Assembly (NCBI RefSeq): GCF_024500045.1
Contig: NZ_JTEO01000001.1
Coordinates: forward strand, 101,904-165,903
DNA from: Methanolobus chelungpuianus
GTDB taxonomy: Archaea; Halobacteriota; Methanosarcinia; Methanosarcinales; Methanosarcinaceae
Direction of reading: 5' to 3'
Length of the DNA: 64,000 bases
The position numbers were made by a program, and so were the translations under genes. The notes under the pieces were generated by a model. That model was given only the letters and a program-made list of their open reading frames with translations, was not told the DNA's origin and did not search any database. Position 1 is the first letter of the stretch. The number at the start of each line of letters is the position of its first letter. This document shows positions 1-8,475 of this stretch, in pieces.

Positions 1-631
1 CAGCCTCGTACTTTGACTCAAGATCGGCCATCCTTTCACTATACTGTTCTGCAATCCTCATTTGCTGATGTATGTTCTCCACCTGTTCAGGGAGCTTTTC
101 AAAGGCGTCTGTCCTTTTCCTTTTATTCTCAAGGAGAGCATGGAGCTCATCAAGCTGTCTTTCAAGGTTTACAAGGCTGAGGATGATGTTCTCGAATTCC
201 CTTGGGTAGAGGGCTTTTATGTATAACTGGCTTCTGCGGGTGTTATCTAAGGCAGTTTTAAGGACGGATCGTGCATCCATGTAGAATTCAAGTGCATCCC
301 TGGGTTCCCGGCCGAAAGGCACCCTTATCTTTCCTGTGACAAGGTCAAGGTTATGGGCTACATTATCCCTGTTCGAGTCTCCTGCTTTCTCCATCTTTTT
401 GCTGGCTTCGGCAAGCGCTTCTGCCTCAAGCAGGCTTTTCTTGGCACCACTGATCTGCTTGACAGCTGCGTCTATCTCTGTATACTTCTCCCCTATCTGC
501 GGCCTCAGTGAGCCGAATTCTTTTTCGCGCTCCTCCCTGATCAGTTCAGGGAGCTTGCTGAACTGGAGCTTTACTGGTGTGACCTCAGTATCTTTCTGCC
601 TTTTCCCGAATATCTTCTCTATGAATTTCAT
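1..631 (-). CDS. Coiled-coil hypothetical protein, 3' end cut off by window edge
   Basis: An open frame runs leftward off the start of the window from an ATG at 631 (N-terminus MKFIEKIFGKRQKD), giving at least 210 residues with no stop. The sequence is highly charged, rich in Glu, Lys, Gln and Leu, with heptad-like stretches, so an alpha-helical coiled coil is likely. There is no signal peptide or membrane segment in the visible part. I do not recognise the family. It lies downstream of the modABC operon on the same strand (106-base gap after modC), which does not by itself imply a link to molybdate. The coding frame is supported by uninterrupted length and typical codon use; function is unknown. 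Confidence 0.7.
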   Translation of the reverse strand, partial: MKFIEKIFGKRQKDTEVTPVKLQFSKLPELIREEREKEFGSLRPQIGEKYTEIDAAVKQISGAKKSLLEAEALAEASKKMEKAGDSNRDNVAHNLDLVTGKIRVPFGREPRDALEFYMDARSVLKTALDNTRRSQLYIKALYPREFENIILSLVNLERQLDELHALLENKRKRTDAFEKLPEQVENIHQQMRIAEQYSERMADLESKYEA

Positions 632-737
632 TCTCTTTATGAACAGAGGGAATCCTGCGTTAAAAGCCTGTTGGAATCTCGCTTCCTGCCAGTTCCTGCA
701 AATCCCGGATCTCCTGAGAAGGCGGTCGGTCCTGTCT

Positions 738-1859
738 TTAAAAGAGCACTATCCTGTTCATGTCAATGCGGATCCTGCAGGCATCTCCGGTCTGGAGACC
801 CCTGTTCTCCAGAAGCTGATTTGGCACTTCAGCAAAAAGCAGGTCCTGATGCTCAGGCACTTCAAGAGCCATCAGTCTGCTCGATCCCTTATTGATCGTG
901 CTCCTCACAGATGCGCTGAAAATATTGCTCTCCTGTGTAGTGCCTTCCATATCTTCCCGGAGAATACGGATGTTCTCAGGCCGGATGCCCCAGGATGTCC
1001 TGTCCCCTGTTCTCAGTCCGGTATTGTTGGCTTTTATCAGCATTTCCCCGCTCTTCAAAAGGACAGTGCCCGACCCGTTATCCGCTTCCACCACTACGGC
1101 GTCGCCGAAGATGTTGGACATGCCCACAAGTTCGGCAACATGCCTGTTGTTGGGATGGTAGAATACTTCCTCGGGCGTGCCTGTCTGCTGCACGCGCCCT
1201 TCATGGAAAACCACCACCTTATCAGCTATTGTGAAAGCTTCCACATGGTTGTGCGTGATAAAGAGTACCGGTATCCCGAGCTCTCTCTGTATCTGCTTGA
1301 TCCTTTCCCGGAGTTTCATGCGGACGATCATGTCCAGCGCCGAGAAGGGTTCGTCCAGCAGCAGGATATCGGGTTTCGGGGCCAGCGCGCGGGCCAGCGC
1401 TACCCTTTGTTTCTGTCCTCCCGACAGCTGCGAGGGGTAATTGTCCTCAAGGCCCTCGATATGGAGCAGGTGCAGCATCTCCCGGACCCTTCTGTCCTTT
1501 TCCTCCTCGCCCCATCCTTTCAGGCCGTAGGCTATGTTCTTTTTGACATCCATGTGGGGGAAAAGGGCATAGTTCTGGAAAACGTAGCCTAGACTGCGTT
1601 CCTGGACCGGAAGGTTGATCTGCTTATGGCAGTCGAAGTACGTCCTGTCATTGACTATTATCTTACCGCCATTTGGTTCCAGCAGCCCTGATATGCACTG
1701 GAGGGTCGTGGTCTTCCCGGAACCGGAGCGTCCGAAAAGTACCACCAGCTCGTTGCCGGCCTCGAACTTGGCATCAAGCAGGAAAGCCGGCTCTATACCT
1801 CTCTTCTTATCGCTCTTCTTCCTGTAGTACCGTTTCCTGAAATCCACTCTGATGCCCAT
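738..1859 (-). CDS. modC: Molybdate/tungstate ABC transporter ATP-binding protein
   Basis: 373-residue ATPase of the ModC/PotA class, powering molybdate (or tungstate) import on the cytoplasmic face. Visible motifs: Walker A GRSGSGKT near residues 43-50, Q-loop around VFQNYALFPH, ABC signature LSGGQKQR near 146, Walker B DILLLDEP near 165, and H-loop FITHNH. After about residue 240 there is a TOBE-like C-terminal part (WGIRPENIRI, then an SVRSTINKGSSRL segment) typical of oxyanion and Fe/sulfate importers. It is the last gene of modABC, 9 bases after modB. The first ~20 residues are unusually basic (RKRYYRKKSDKKR). The N-terminal ABC core alone would also fit a sulfate transporter; the operon decides for molybdate/tungstate. 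Confidence 0.93.
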   Translation of the reverse strand: MGIRVDFRKRYYRKKSDKKRGIEPAFLLDAKFEAGNELVVLFGRSGSGKTTTLQCISGLLEPNGGKIIVNDRTYFDCHKQINLPVQERSLGYVFQNYALFPHMDVKKNIAYGLKGWGEEEKDRRVREMLHLLHIEGLEDNYPSQLSGGQKQRVALARALAPKPDILLLDEPFSALDMIVRMKLRERIKQIQRELGIPVLFITHNHVEAFTIADKVVVFHEGRVQQTGTPEEVFYHPNNRHVAELVGMSNIFGDAVVVEADNGSGTVLLKSGEMLIKANNTGLRTGDRTSWGIRPENIRILREDMEGTTQESNIFSASVRSTINKGSSRLMALEVPEHQDLLFAEVPNQLLENRGLQTGDACRIRIDMNRIVLF

Positions 1860-1868
1860 ACTTCCTCC

Positions 1869-2537
1869 TCATATCCTCCAGCTGTTAACAAGTTTTGCAG
1901 TCACGGCCATGGAAAGGAAAGATATTGCCACGAGTATGATGACCAGCATATTGGCAAGCTCGCTGTTGCCTGCCTGGAATGCGCTGTATATAGAGATCGA
2001 CATTGTGTTGGTCCTTCCCGGGATATTGCCGGCGACCATGAGCGTTGCACCGAATTCCCCCACGGCCCTTGCAAAGCTCAGGACGATGCCTGCAAGTATG
2101 CCCTTTCTGGCAAGCGGGAGCGTAATGAAGAGTGCAGTGTCAAGCTCCTTCCTTCCCAGGGTGAATGCTGCATATTCGAAATCCCTGTCCACGGCCTCGA
2201 TGGCTGCCGTGGTGGTCTTGACCATCAGCGGAATAGACACTATGAAAGCCGCAATGGCAGCGGCCTCCCAGGTGAATAGTATGCTCCATCCTGTTATGTT
2301 GTACAATATGCTGCCAAGAAAGCCGTTCCTGCCCAGGAGCACCACCAGCAGGTAACCTGTCACCGTGGGTGGAAGCACAAGGGGTAAAGTAACAAAGATG
2401 TCTGCAAGCCATTTTCCCCTGAAATCACGTCTTGCGAGTATATATGATATGATCACGCCTGCCAGCGCCACTGCAAGCGTGGATATTACCGCAATTTTCA
2501 GTGTAATTGAAAGGGGGAACCAGATCTGTTCTATCAT
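1869..2537 (-). CDS. modB: Molybdate ABC transporter permease
   Basis: 222-residue integral membrane protein with about five hydrophobic helices, forming the molybdate channel as a homodimer. The EAA-type loop that contacts ModC is visible near the C-terminus (RAVGEFGATLMVAGNIPG), which is the classic ModB version of the motif. It is flanked by modA upstream and modC downstream. The ATG at 2537 is preferred; a GTG one codon earlier (2540) is an alternative, both behind a GGAATG ribosome site. Length matches the family (about 220-230). Substrate assignment rests mainly on the ModA-like partner and on the ModE-like operator in front of the operon. Confidence 0.93.
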   Translation of the reverse strand: MIEQIWFPLSITLKIAVISTLAVALAGVIISYILARRDFRGKWLADIFVTLPLVLPPTVTGYLLVVLLGRNGFLGSILYNITGWSILFTWEAAAIAAFIVSIPLMVKTTTAAIEAVDRDFEYAAFTLGRKELDTALFITLPLARKGILAGIVLSFARAVGEFGATLMVAGNIPGRTNTMSISIYSAFQAGNSELANMLVIILVAISFLSMAVTAKLVNSWRI

Positions 2538-2631
2538 CACTTACATTCCAAAATATATGTCCTGAATCCTTATGTCCCCAATATAGATTTACTTTTGTTC
2601 CGGACATAACTGTCCTGTCAGGCGCTGCATC

Positions 2632-3438
2632 TCACTCGCTCTGAGGAATGCTGAACCCATATTGTTCCAGTATGGTTCTGCCGTTCTCTCCCGTCACGAA
2701 GTCCACAAATCTCTGTGATTCTTCGAGATGCCGGGTGGATGAGACAACAGCTATTGGGTATGTGACGGGTGTGCTCACGGGGACAGAGGTTACCACTTCA
2801 ATTGTATCCCGCCGTGCAGACGATGCGTCGGTGCTGAACACAAATCCCGCATCAGCTTCTCCCATTTCCACGTAGACAAGCACCTGCTTCACGTTCTCTC
2901 CCATGAGCATCTTGCCTGAAACGCTGCCCCACATCCCGGCGCTGACTAGTGATTCCCTTGCATATTTACCTGCGGGCACTGTCTCCGGATTCCCTATCGC
3001 TATGTTCCTGACATCGGACCTCGTAAGGTCTTCCATGCCTGTGATCCCAAGACCGTTACCCTTTGGGACTATCAGCACGAGGGAGTTCTCCACGAAATCC
3101 TCTCTTGTATCGTTATGTATCAAGCCCTTTGATGCAAGCATGTCCATCTGGTCCCGGGCAGCCGATGCAAACACATCTATGGGCGCTCCGCCCTCGATCT
3201 GTGACCTGAGGGTTCCCGATGACGCAAAGTTGAAAACGACATCTATGCCCGGATTATCTGTTTCGAACTCCTTCTCCATTGCTGTGAAAGCTTCGGTAAG
3301 GCTTGCAGCAGAGGATACTGTTATTGTTGTGTTCTGCGTCGGCCTTGTACCTGTGTCAGTGTCCGTACATCCGCTCACAAAGAGCCCCATCGTTAAGATG
3401 GCTGCAATAGCCAGGATCAGTTTTTTGCTTAGTGCCAT
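2632..3438 (-). CDS. modA: Molybdate-binding lipoprotein of the ABC transporter
   Basis: 268-residue extracytoplasmic solute-binding protein. The ATG at 3438 follows a strong GGAGGAGAG site, so a longer frame starting at 3525 is rejected. The N-terminus has a lysine pair, a hydrophobic core and a lipobox-like GLFVSGC, so it is probably lipid-anchored outside the membrane. ModA hallmarks are visible: VSSAASLTEAF, FNFASSGTLRSQIEGGAPIDVFASA, then PETVPAGKYA and the late DAGFVFSTDA and YPIAVV segments. It captures molybdate or tungstate and hands it to ModB/ModC. It is the first gene of the operon and lies just behind a ModE-like operator. Confidence 0.93.
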   Translation of the reverse strand: MALSKKLILAIAAILTMGLFVSGCTDTDTGTRPTQNTTITVSSAASLTEAFTAMEKEFETDNPGIDVVFNFASSGTLRSQIEGGAPIDVFASAARDQMDMLASKGLIHNDTREDFVENSLVLIVPKGNGLGITGMEDLTRSDVRNIAIGNPETVPAGKYARESLVSAGMWGSVSGKMLMGENVKQVLVYVEMGEADAGFVFSTDASSARRDTIEVVTSVPVSTPVTYPIAVVSSTRHLEESQRFVDFVTGENGRTILEQYGFSIPQSE

Positions 3439-3488
3439 GATTGTTACTCTCCTCCGGTAGCCTGAATAACGACAAAGATAATTTCCTA

Positions 3489-3512
3489 CGTTATGTCCGA
3501 CTGTACATAACG
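3489..3512. promoter_or_regulatory. ModE-like operator over the modA transcription start
   Basis: Perfect inverted repeat: arm CGTTATGT at 3489-3496, 8-base spacer, arm ACATAACG at 3505-3512. From memory, the E. coli modA operator has the same architecture and nearly identical arms (CGTTATAT, 8 bases, ACATAACG). It lies 20-30 bases downstream of a TATA-like element, so a bound repressor would cover the predicted start site of modABC. The repressor gene is not in the window. Inference: molybdate-dependent repression by an archaeal ModE-type protein. Confidence 0.8.
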
Positions 3513-3524
3513 GTCTCTTCCTCA

Positions 3525-3536
3525 TTTTACTATAAG
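3525..3536 (-). promoter_or_regulatory. TATA box of modABC
   Basis: On the minus strand this reads CTTATAGTAAAA, an archaeal TATA-like element about 90 bases before the modA ATG. A start about 25 bases downstream falls inside the ModE-like palindrome. Confidence 0.5.
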
Positions 3537-3642
3537 TAGTTTTCTGAAGGGGGATTCTGTTAAGTTAAGGAGTACGGACTAATGGATGAACCCACATGAA
3601 TCAGGTAGATATCTGGGATCAGAAAATTATACATTAAAACAG

Positions 3643-3666
3643 AAAAAAGCAGCATCACGGCTGCTT
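3643..3666 (-). terminator. Hairpin and T-run behind the cyclophilin gene
   Basis: Minus-strand stem AAGCAGC / GCTGCTT (3660-3666 and 3647-3653) with a 6-base loop, followed by six T residues. It begins 10 bases after the cyclophilin stop codon, in the right place for an intrinsic terminator. Confidence 0.7.
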
Positions 3667-3675
3667 CAAAAAGAG

Positions 3676-4107
3676 TTACTCTTCAACAATGGTGACTTTC
3701 TTCATCTTGTCTTTTGCCTTGATCTTGTTCACGACATCCATGCCTTCGATGACCTGGCCGAAGACTGTGTGGACGCCGTCAAGGTGGGGCTGTGGCGAGT
3801 GTGTGATGAAGAACTGGCTGCCGCCGGTATCCTTGCCTGCGTGGGCCATGGAGAGCGCGCCCTTGCCGTGCTTGCGCGGGTTGCCCTTGGTTTCGCACTT
3901 GATGCTGTAGCCTGGTCCGCCGGTGCCGTCTCCCTTGGGGCACCCGCCTTGGATAACGAAATTGGGGATGACCCTGTGGAAAGTGAGCCCGTCATAGTAT
4001 CCTTTCTTTATGAGCTTCTCGAAGTTCTCCACGGTCTTTGGCGCATCCTTCTCGAACAGTTCCAGTACGATGTTGCCTTTCTCGGTTTCGATGATCGCTT
4101 TCTTCAT
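3676..4107 (-). CDS. ppiA: Cyclophilin-type peptidyl-prolyl cis-trans isomerase
   Basis: 143-residue cytoplasmic cyclophilin that catalyses cis-trans isomerisation of prolyl bonds. Active-site segments are present in order: [13 protein letters not shown] (catalytic Arg, Phe), a [12 protein letters not shown] loop, [25 protein letters not shown] and [14 protein letters not shown]. It is short, like other single-domain archaeal and bacterial cyclophilins, and lacks a signal peptide. The ATG at 4107 follows AAGGTGA at good spacing; a GTG three codons upstream (4116) is less likely. It stands alone between the pilin-like operons and modABC on the same strand, with its own terminator. Confidence 0.96.
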   Translation of the reverse strand: MKKAIIETEKGNIVLELFEKDAPKTVENFEKLIKKGYYDGLTFHRVIPNFVIQGGCPKGDGTGGPGYSIKCETKGNPRKHGKGALSMAHAGKDTGGSQFFITHSPQPHLDGVHTVFGQVIEGMDVVNKIKAKDKMKKVTIVEE

Positions 4108-4147
4108 ATGATTCACCTTATTTGCAGGTTCAATGGGCGGGATTGAT

Positions 4148-4172
4148 TTAAGGGTTTCTGTAAAACCCTTAA
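4148..4172. other. Perfect 10-bp hairpin after the pilin-like operon
   Basis: Arms TTAAGGGTTT (4148-4157) and AAACCCTTAA (4163-4172) with a 5-base loop, 9 bases past the stop of the last pilin-like gene and 41 bases before the cyclophilin start. No T-run follows on the minus strand, so it may be a processing or stability hairpin rather than an intrinsic terminator. Confidence 0.5.
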
Positions 4173-4180
4173 TTGCTTAC

Positions 4181-5698
4181 TTATTCGAGTGTCACTTCTA
4201 CATCATTGCTTGTGATGTGCAGGTATGTGAGGACGCCGCCTCCGCCATCATAAATCAAGGTGTATGTGGACTCATCCATGTTGATCTTATTGTTTTTTTT
4301 ATTCTTGTTTGGCTGTGCATTATTACCTTCCAGCCACGTACACTCGATAACACCATCCTGTGACAGGAGTTTCATATAGTGCTGGGTGATGTTATTCACT
4401 GATTGTATGCTGTTCGCATTGCTTCCGGTGATATTAATATCCGGTGTCATTCTTGTAGGGCTGATAGGACCCCAAGAATATTCTTCATCAGATTTTTGCG
4501 AATCATATTTTAGCATATAAGTGTCATTCACAAGGTCAAGTGTACTGTTTGCTTCCTTGTTTGTAGCTGAATAAACTGGGTAAGTGCTTATGCTTTCCCA
4601 TACTTCCACTTGGCTGCCGTCACCAAAAGCAGCATCTGTATATGTAATAGTTAAGCCGAGAGTATAAGGATGAGGCTGACTAACTTTTTTGACTTCATAT
4701 GTCAGAGTCTTCGTTTTTGATGTAGCAGTGATTTTTGAGCCTGCAGGGTTAAAATTGGATGCATCGGTATCTACAGCTTCTAAATAGAAAGAGAAGTTGC
4801 CGATTGGTGTGGAGTTTGACTGGTTTAACTTGCCGATCTTGAACGAATTCATCAAGGGGAATGTTCCCATCTTGGGTTTTGTATCCATCTCGATGATAGC
4901 TGTCTTATTTCTGTGGTCAAGCATAGCAGTGGTGGTTGTCAGTGTCTCTGCATACTCTGCCCACCCGTCATAGAACTCGCTGTTAAAATAGATAAGGATC
5001 TTATCACAGTTAAGGGGGTTTGTGAAACTATTGCCCAGGGTTGTGTTTGGGTAAAGCACCACGGGCTTATTGGAGGCCTTCACCTTCATATTCACATTTG
5101 AACTTCCTCCGACAGAGTCACTGCCTGTCACTTTCATGATCGGGAGGGTTAAAGTCTCGCCGTTATAATGGAACTCAGGCGGCGATACCATTATAGTTCC
5201 TCCATCCGGATATCTGGACCAGATGCCTCCCCCCTCATAAGCTATGATTCTGTTTCCGGAATAGTATCTTACTTTCCCCATGGATGCATTGAATCCTGTA
5301 AAATTCTGTTCATTCTCTTCATACCATTTCCATGAATTCCAGGTTCCACGGTTCGGGTAAAAACTGTTATACCAGGAGGAATCGGAAGATAAAGCTATAA
5401 CCATTATGCTGCTCTCATTGTAGGACTCCGGGTTCCCGTGCACTGCGATATTCTCTCCCATAAGGGTAAGCGACGTTGTCTGAAGAGGAGATTCTCCAAG
5501 TGATGATTTACTTGTCCTGGAGTCAAAGACCGTAAATGCCTGTTCCACCTTCTGGGCTTTAGCCATCTCCTGAGTGTCACCAATCAAAGGTGCAGTGTAA
5601 AGGAGCATCAGACCTATCGACAACAGGCTAATAACAAGAATTATTGAGATACCGATCACGGATGAAACCGCAGTATCATTTTTCAACATGGTTTTCAA
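4181..5698 (-). CDS. Type IV pilin-like exported protein, copy A gene 6
   Basis: 505-residue protein with a short polar N-terminus (KNDTAVSSVIG) leading straight into one hydrophobic helix, about residues 12-35. The AVSxVIG pattern resembles the prepilin cleavage region of haloarchaeal pilins. The rest is an extracellular-type domain rich in Asn, Ser, Thr and Tyr with many N-glycosylation sequons. Its paralogue at 9019-10464 shares long blocks: EQAFTVFDSRTSK, GESPLQTTS, YEGGGIWSRYP against YEGGGVWSKYP, PPEFHYNGETLTLPIMK, and a C-terminal STxTLxYDG...TYLH...EVTLE. It is the largest member and the last gene of unit A. A TTG start at 5698 has the better-spaced GGGGAGA site; the ATG at 5689 is the alternative. 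Function beyond surface or pilus structure is unknown. Confidence 0.8.
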   Translation of the reverse strand: MKTMLKNDTAVSSVIGISIILVISLLSIGLMLLYTAPLIGDTQEMAKAQKVEQAFTVFDSRTSKSSLGESPLQTTSLTLMGENIAVHGNPESYNESSIMVIALSSDSSWYNSFYPNRGTWNSWKWYEENEQNFTGFNASMGKVRYYSGNRIIAYEGGGIWSRYPDGGTIMVSPPEFHYNGETLTLPIMKVTGSDSVGGSSNVNMKVKASNKPVVLYPNTTLGNSFTNPLNCDKILIYFNSEFYDGWAEYAETLTTTTAMLDHRNKTAIIEMDTKPKMGTFPLMNSFKIGKLNQSNSTPIGNFSFYLEAVDTDASNFNPAGSKITATSKTKTLTYEVKKVSQPHPYTLGLTITYTDAAFGDGSQVEVWESISTYPVYSATNKEANSTLDLVNDTYMLKYDSQKSDEEYSWGPISPTRMTPDINITGSNANSIQSVNNITQHYMKLLSQDGVIECTWLEGNNAQPNKNKKNNKINMDESTYTLIYDGGGGVLTYLHITSNDVEVTLE

Positions 5699-5713
5699 AG
5701 CTCTCCCCTTCTT

Positions 5714-6487
5714 CTAGTTTATTGTAACTATCATGGGTGAATTGGCTACATATACATCAATATTAGGATGATATTCCTTGCTCATATATATGGTTTTATT
5801 ACTGCTGTTTTCCCAGACTATTGACATCTTCAGGCTTTCATTCAGGTGTTTTTCCCATGCTTCGAAATAGTCGCTAGTCACGGAGATGTTCACGCGGGAT
5901 ATGTTCTCGTATCTTTCCACTCTTTTTGTCCCGCCATCTGCAGTTACACGAACAAGCCCGGAGCCCGATAAGGATGTGAGACCGTCAATCTTAGCCACAG
6001 GTATTACTAAGGCATTATTCTCATAAGTGAAACGGGGCTCTGAGACCATCACTGCCCGTCCGTTGTTATATTTCGCCCACACACCGGTGTTCTCATAACA
6101 AATGGTGGTATCCTGGAAGCTGTTCTCGACATTCTTTACTCTTGTACCTACAGCGGATATCATCTCAACACTGTTTGTCGAAGAGTTCCACACCCCTAAA
6201 TCAACATTAATAAAATTATCTCCGGCTACAGATAAGGATCCTCCGTACATCTTCATCTCTATGGACTGAGATGGTGAGTTCCCCTGTACCACTTTGTTCA
6301 TATTAAGGGCCAGTACCTCGAACCCCTGCCTGATGTTCTCTGTCTGTTGTGCCTTTTGAATGTTTTCAAGCATTGGTGCGCCGGTAACTACTATTACTCC
6401 TATGGCAAGGAGCATTATGCTCAGGATGATGCTGAAATCCACCATTTCGGAAACCGCATCCTCTGACTTTGTAAATATACTTTTCAT
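5714..6487 (-). CDS. Type IV pilin-like exported protein, copy A gene 5
   Basis: 257-residue protein starting at the ATG 6487, which follows a strong AGGAGGAG site; a longer frame to 6649 has no support. The N-terminus MKSIFTKSEDAVSEMVDF precedes one hydrophobic helix (about residues 20-40), again with the AVSxxxxF prepilin-like pattern. The outer domain has the phrases ENTGVWAKY and VSEPRFTYENNALVIPV, which parallel VWSKYP and PPEFHYNGETLTLPI in gene 6, so genes 5 and 6 are probably distant paralogues within the operon. Its closest relative here is copy B gene 5 (10475-11263; shares SQSVEMKMYG-like and DVGVWNSST-like stretches). It is 15 bases upstream of gene 6. Confidence 0.8.
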   Translation of the reverse strand: MKSIFTKSEDAVSEMVDFSIILSIMLLAIGVIVVTGAPMLENIQKAQQTENIRQGFEVLALNMNKVVQGNSPSQSIEMKMYGGSLSVAGDNFINVDLGVWNSSTNSVEMISAVGTRVKNVENSFQDTTICYENTGVWAKYNNGRAVMVSEPRFTYENNALVIPVAKIDGLTSLSGSGLVRVTADGGTKRVERYENISRVNISVTSDYFEAWEKHLNESLKMSIVWENSSNKTIYMSKEYHPNIDVYVANSPMIVTIN

Positions 6488-6503
6488 AAAGCTCCTCCTG
6501 TTT

Positions 6504-6995
6504 TTAGCAGATCTCCAGCATGTTTGAGGTCGTATTATAATGCAAAATGAAATCACTTGAGCCACTGTATATTTTTGTGGGCTTGATACTGACTTCTCTG
6601 GTGGTGTACGATACGCTGACCCTTGTTTCTTCCCTTTCTTCAGACTCAAATATTATCTCTTTAGGATGGTCGGAGAACTCCACTGAGTACTCCTTGTTTG
6701 CTATTGTATCCGGGAGTGTTAGCTGGTAAGCAATATTTTCCACTTTTCCCCCGGTGTTGTTGGTTAACTGGACAGCCGTATCAATATTTGATATCTGCAA
6801 AGAGATGTCGTTGCCATGGATCTCAAACTCATCGCGCATTACGGTATGTTCTGCCCTGTCCATTAGAGCGTAGAAAGAGTTAATCAAAACGATTGTGGCT
6901 ATGACTGTGATCGTAAGAGTAAGTATAAATCCTACTGACAGAGATACTGCCCTGTCGTCAAGGACCAGATTTCTGCTGGCAATTCTCGGAGTCAT
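6504..6995 (-). CDS. Type IV pilin-like exported protein, copy A gene 4
   Basis: 163 residues: MTPRIASRNLVLDDRAVSLSVGFILT then one hydrophobic helix to about residue 45 and a compact beta-rich outer domain. The RAVSLSVGF junction fits a class III (prepilin) signal. Strongly similar to copy B gene 4: both carry QTVMRDEFEIHG- or HTVMRDEFEIHG-like blocks, a LPDxIAxxEYSxEF block, and an ETRVxVxYxTRxxxxxPTxxYSS stretch. The ATG overlaps the stop of gene 3 by four bases (ATGA), so translation is coupled. I recognise only a general resemblance to small haloarchaeal proteins encoded near type IV pilus genes. Confidence 0.8.
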   Translation of the reverse strand: MTPRIASRNLVLDDRAVSLSVGFILTLTITVIATIVLINSFYALMDRAEHTVMRDEFEIHGNDISLQISNIDTAVQLTNNTGGKVENIAYQLTLPDTIANKEYSVEFSDHPKEIIFESEEREETRVSVSYTTREVSIKPTKIYSGSSDFILHYNTTSNMLEIC

Positions 6996-7810
6996 ATCTG
7001 CCCCTGCGGTAATGTTATAGGTATCGTTACGTTCATTTCCAGATGGCCGTTCTTATTAAGCGACATAGTGGCATTGAGTACATGGTATCTTCTGATCTCA
7101 AAGGGCTTTCCGTTGGTCAGATTTCCTGCTAAAGAAAAAGTCCCGCCAGCCTGGCTGCCGTTTACAATCCGGATTTTGTATTGCTCCCCTGCTGTCATGG
7201 TATCAAAATGAAAGTCCGTATTATTGGTTAGATTTATATAGCCACTACCAATAGGCACAGTACGCAATATGTTCGTGCTGTTGCTGTCTGTAACATTGGC
7301 ATAGTACATGCCACTGGAATTGAATATTCTGACTGACCAGAACATGCCTGAATGGTTGAGCGCCTCCACAACAAGGCAGTTTGGCTCATTTCCGATTGTT
7401 GATGTGTTTATTTCTAGCTCAAAGACATCAGTTTTGTTAACTCTCTCGACGACAGTCCATTCAGATTTCCCGTTACTTAGGCCATTCGCTGTGAAATATG
7501 GCTCCTGTAATGGACCATTACTCAGCTTGAATATAAAACCTGAAGGAGCATAACTGGTTGCCATTATATTTGTATAATTTGAAATATATGAACTGTCAAT
7601 TGAGCTTCCGGTATAGGCTTTTTCGTAAGCCTGAGTAGTGATTTTCATCGTATTGGCGAAATCGAATACATTAGTTTCAATATTTGCTTCTGATGCAGTA
7701 TTACTTGCATAAATTATATTATTGAGCATGACTGTCAGGACAACAATCCCCATCCCTATGGCAAAACCGGCGATCAATATCATCTGTGCAGAGTTATTCC
7801 ACTTTTTCAT
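6992..7810 (-). CDS. Type IV pilin-like exported protein, copy A gene 3
   Basis: 272 residues. N-terminus MKKWNNSAQMILIAGFAIGM leads into a hydrophobic helix ending near residue 34 (LNNIIYASNTASEA). The SAQ junction is prepilin-like but lacks the usual acidic residue at position +5. The outer part is rich in Asn/Thr/Ser with about a dozen sequons, and contains a jelly-roll-like repeat of beta strands. It matches copy B gene 3 (LIAGFAIGxGIVVxTVMLNN, EPYFTxNGLxxGKSxWTxV, NPLVIEAVNHSG-like). An AGAGGATATTG ribosome site precedes the ATG. Function unknown; presumably part of the same surface structure. Confidence 0.8.
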   Translation of the reverse strand: MKKWNNSAQMILIAGFAIGMGIVVLTVMLNNIIYASNTASEANIETNVFDFANTMKITTQAYEKAYTGSSIDSSYISNYTNIMATSYAPSGFIFKLSNGPLQEPYFTANGLSNGKSEWTVVERVNKTDVFELEINTSTIGNEPNCLVVEALNHSGMFWSVRIFNSSGMYYANVTDSNSTNILRTVPIGSGYINLTNNTDFHFDTMTAGEQYKIRIVNGSQAGGTFSLAGNLTNGKPFEIRRYHVLNATMSLNKNGHLEMNVTIPITLPQGQI

Positions 7811-7834
7811 ACAATATCCTCTAACTTTTAATGA

Positions 7835-8473
7835 TTACATACGCCACAGGGTTAGCTTTACATCTACTACATTATAGAAATCTGTACCTGTATCGGCATC
7901 CCTAATACCTGTGTTCTGTCTGAAAGATGAAGGGTCCATATTAGGAAAATCAGTATCCGATAAGAGTATCCTTTTGGTGATTATCACGGCGTTATCCGAA
8001 GGTTCCCCGTTGTAGATATATTTCTCCCATCTATATGTGTACTTATGGGAATCCTTGAGATCCTCTCTTAGCCATGCAACTTCTACGTTATGTGCTATTC
8101 CTTTTCCAGCTGCGACAGTTTTTAGTATTTCTGCAGTTGAACTGTTTGTAAGCACATCGCCGTTTACTGAGCTATATTCACAGGAGTCCCATGTATAATA
8201 TGCTCCATCCCAGTTCAGTATGTCTCTTTTGAGAGGCGAGTCCTGTCCGTATTCGGCATAATCCAGTGAGTTAAGCATGTCCTGACCCAGTATCTGCAAC
8301 TGCGCTTCTATATGTGCATTGGCTGTAGAGGAAGTAAGTGGGGTCAGGGATGTCGCCTGGACAGTAAAAATAATCACGCCAATTATCAGTAACAATGCCA
8401 TTAAGGCTTCAAGTGTGTATATCTGAGCAGAAGGGTTTGACTTAAAGGCAGCAGTAATTTTTTTTTTCAGCAT
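7835..8473 (-). CDS. Type IV pilin-like exported protein, copy A gene 2
   Basis: 212 residues from the ATG at 8473 (GGTGAAC site four bases ahead; a GTG at 8482 is possible). The N-terminus has a basic stretch, then SAQIYTLEALMALLLII: a textbook archaeal prepilin signal with Gln at +1 and Glu at +5 followed by one hydrophobic helix. The segment TSLTPLTSSTANAHIEAQLQ is almost unchanged in copy B gene 2, as are LNWDGxxYxW, YNGxPSxNAVxIxKR and FYNVVxVKLxLWRM. The gene overlaps gene 1 around its own start. The strong conservation of the helix-proximal half suggests it packs in a multi-subunit filament core. Confidence 0.85.
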   Translation of the reverse strand: MLKKKITAAFKSNPSAQIYTLEALMALLLIIGVIIFTVQATSLTPLTSSTANAHIEAQLQILGQDMLNSLDYAEYGQDSPLKRDILNWDGAYYTWDSCEYSSVNGDVLTNSSTAEILKTVAAGKGIAHNVEVAWLREDLKDSHKYTYRWEKYIYNGEPSDNAVIITKRILLSDTDFPNMDPSSFRQNTGIRDADTGTDFYNVVDVKLTLWRM

Positions 8474-8475
8474 GT

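Noticed and set aside
336..1592. Long rightward open frame of 418 codons
   Set aside because: It lies antisense to modC and the 5' end of the coiled-coil gene; the product has no recognisable domain while the other strand has full ABC motifs.
738..3438. Tungstate-specific (Wtp/Tup) transporter
   Set aside because: ModA blocks (SSAASLTEAF, ASSGTLRSQIEGGAP) and a ModE-like operator favour the Mod type; tungstate uptake as a second substrate is not excluded.
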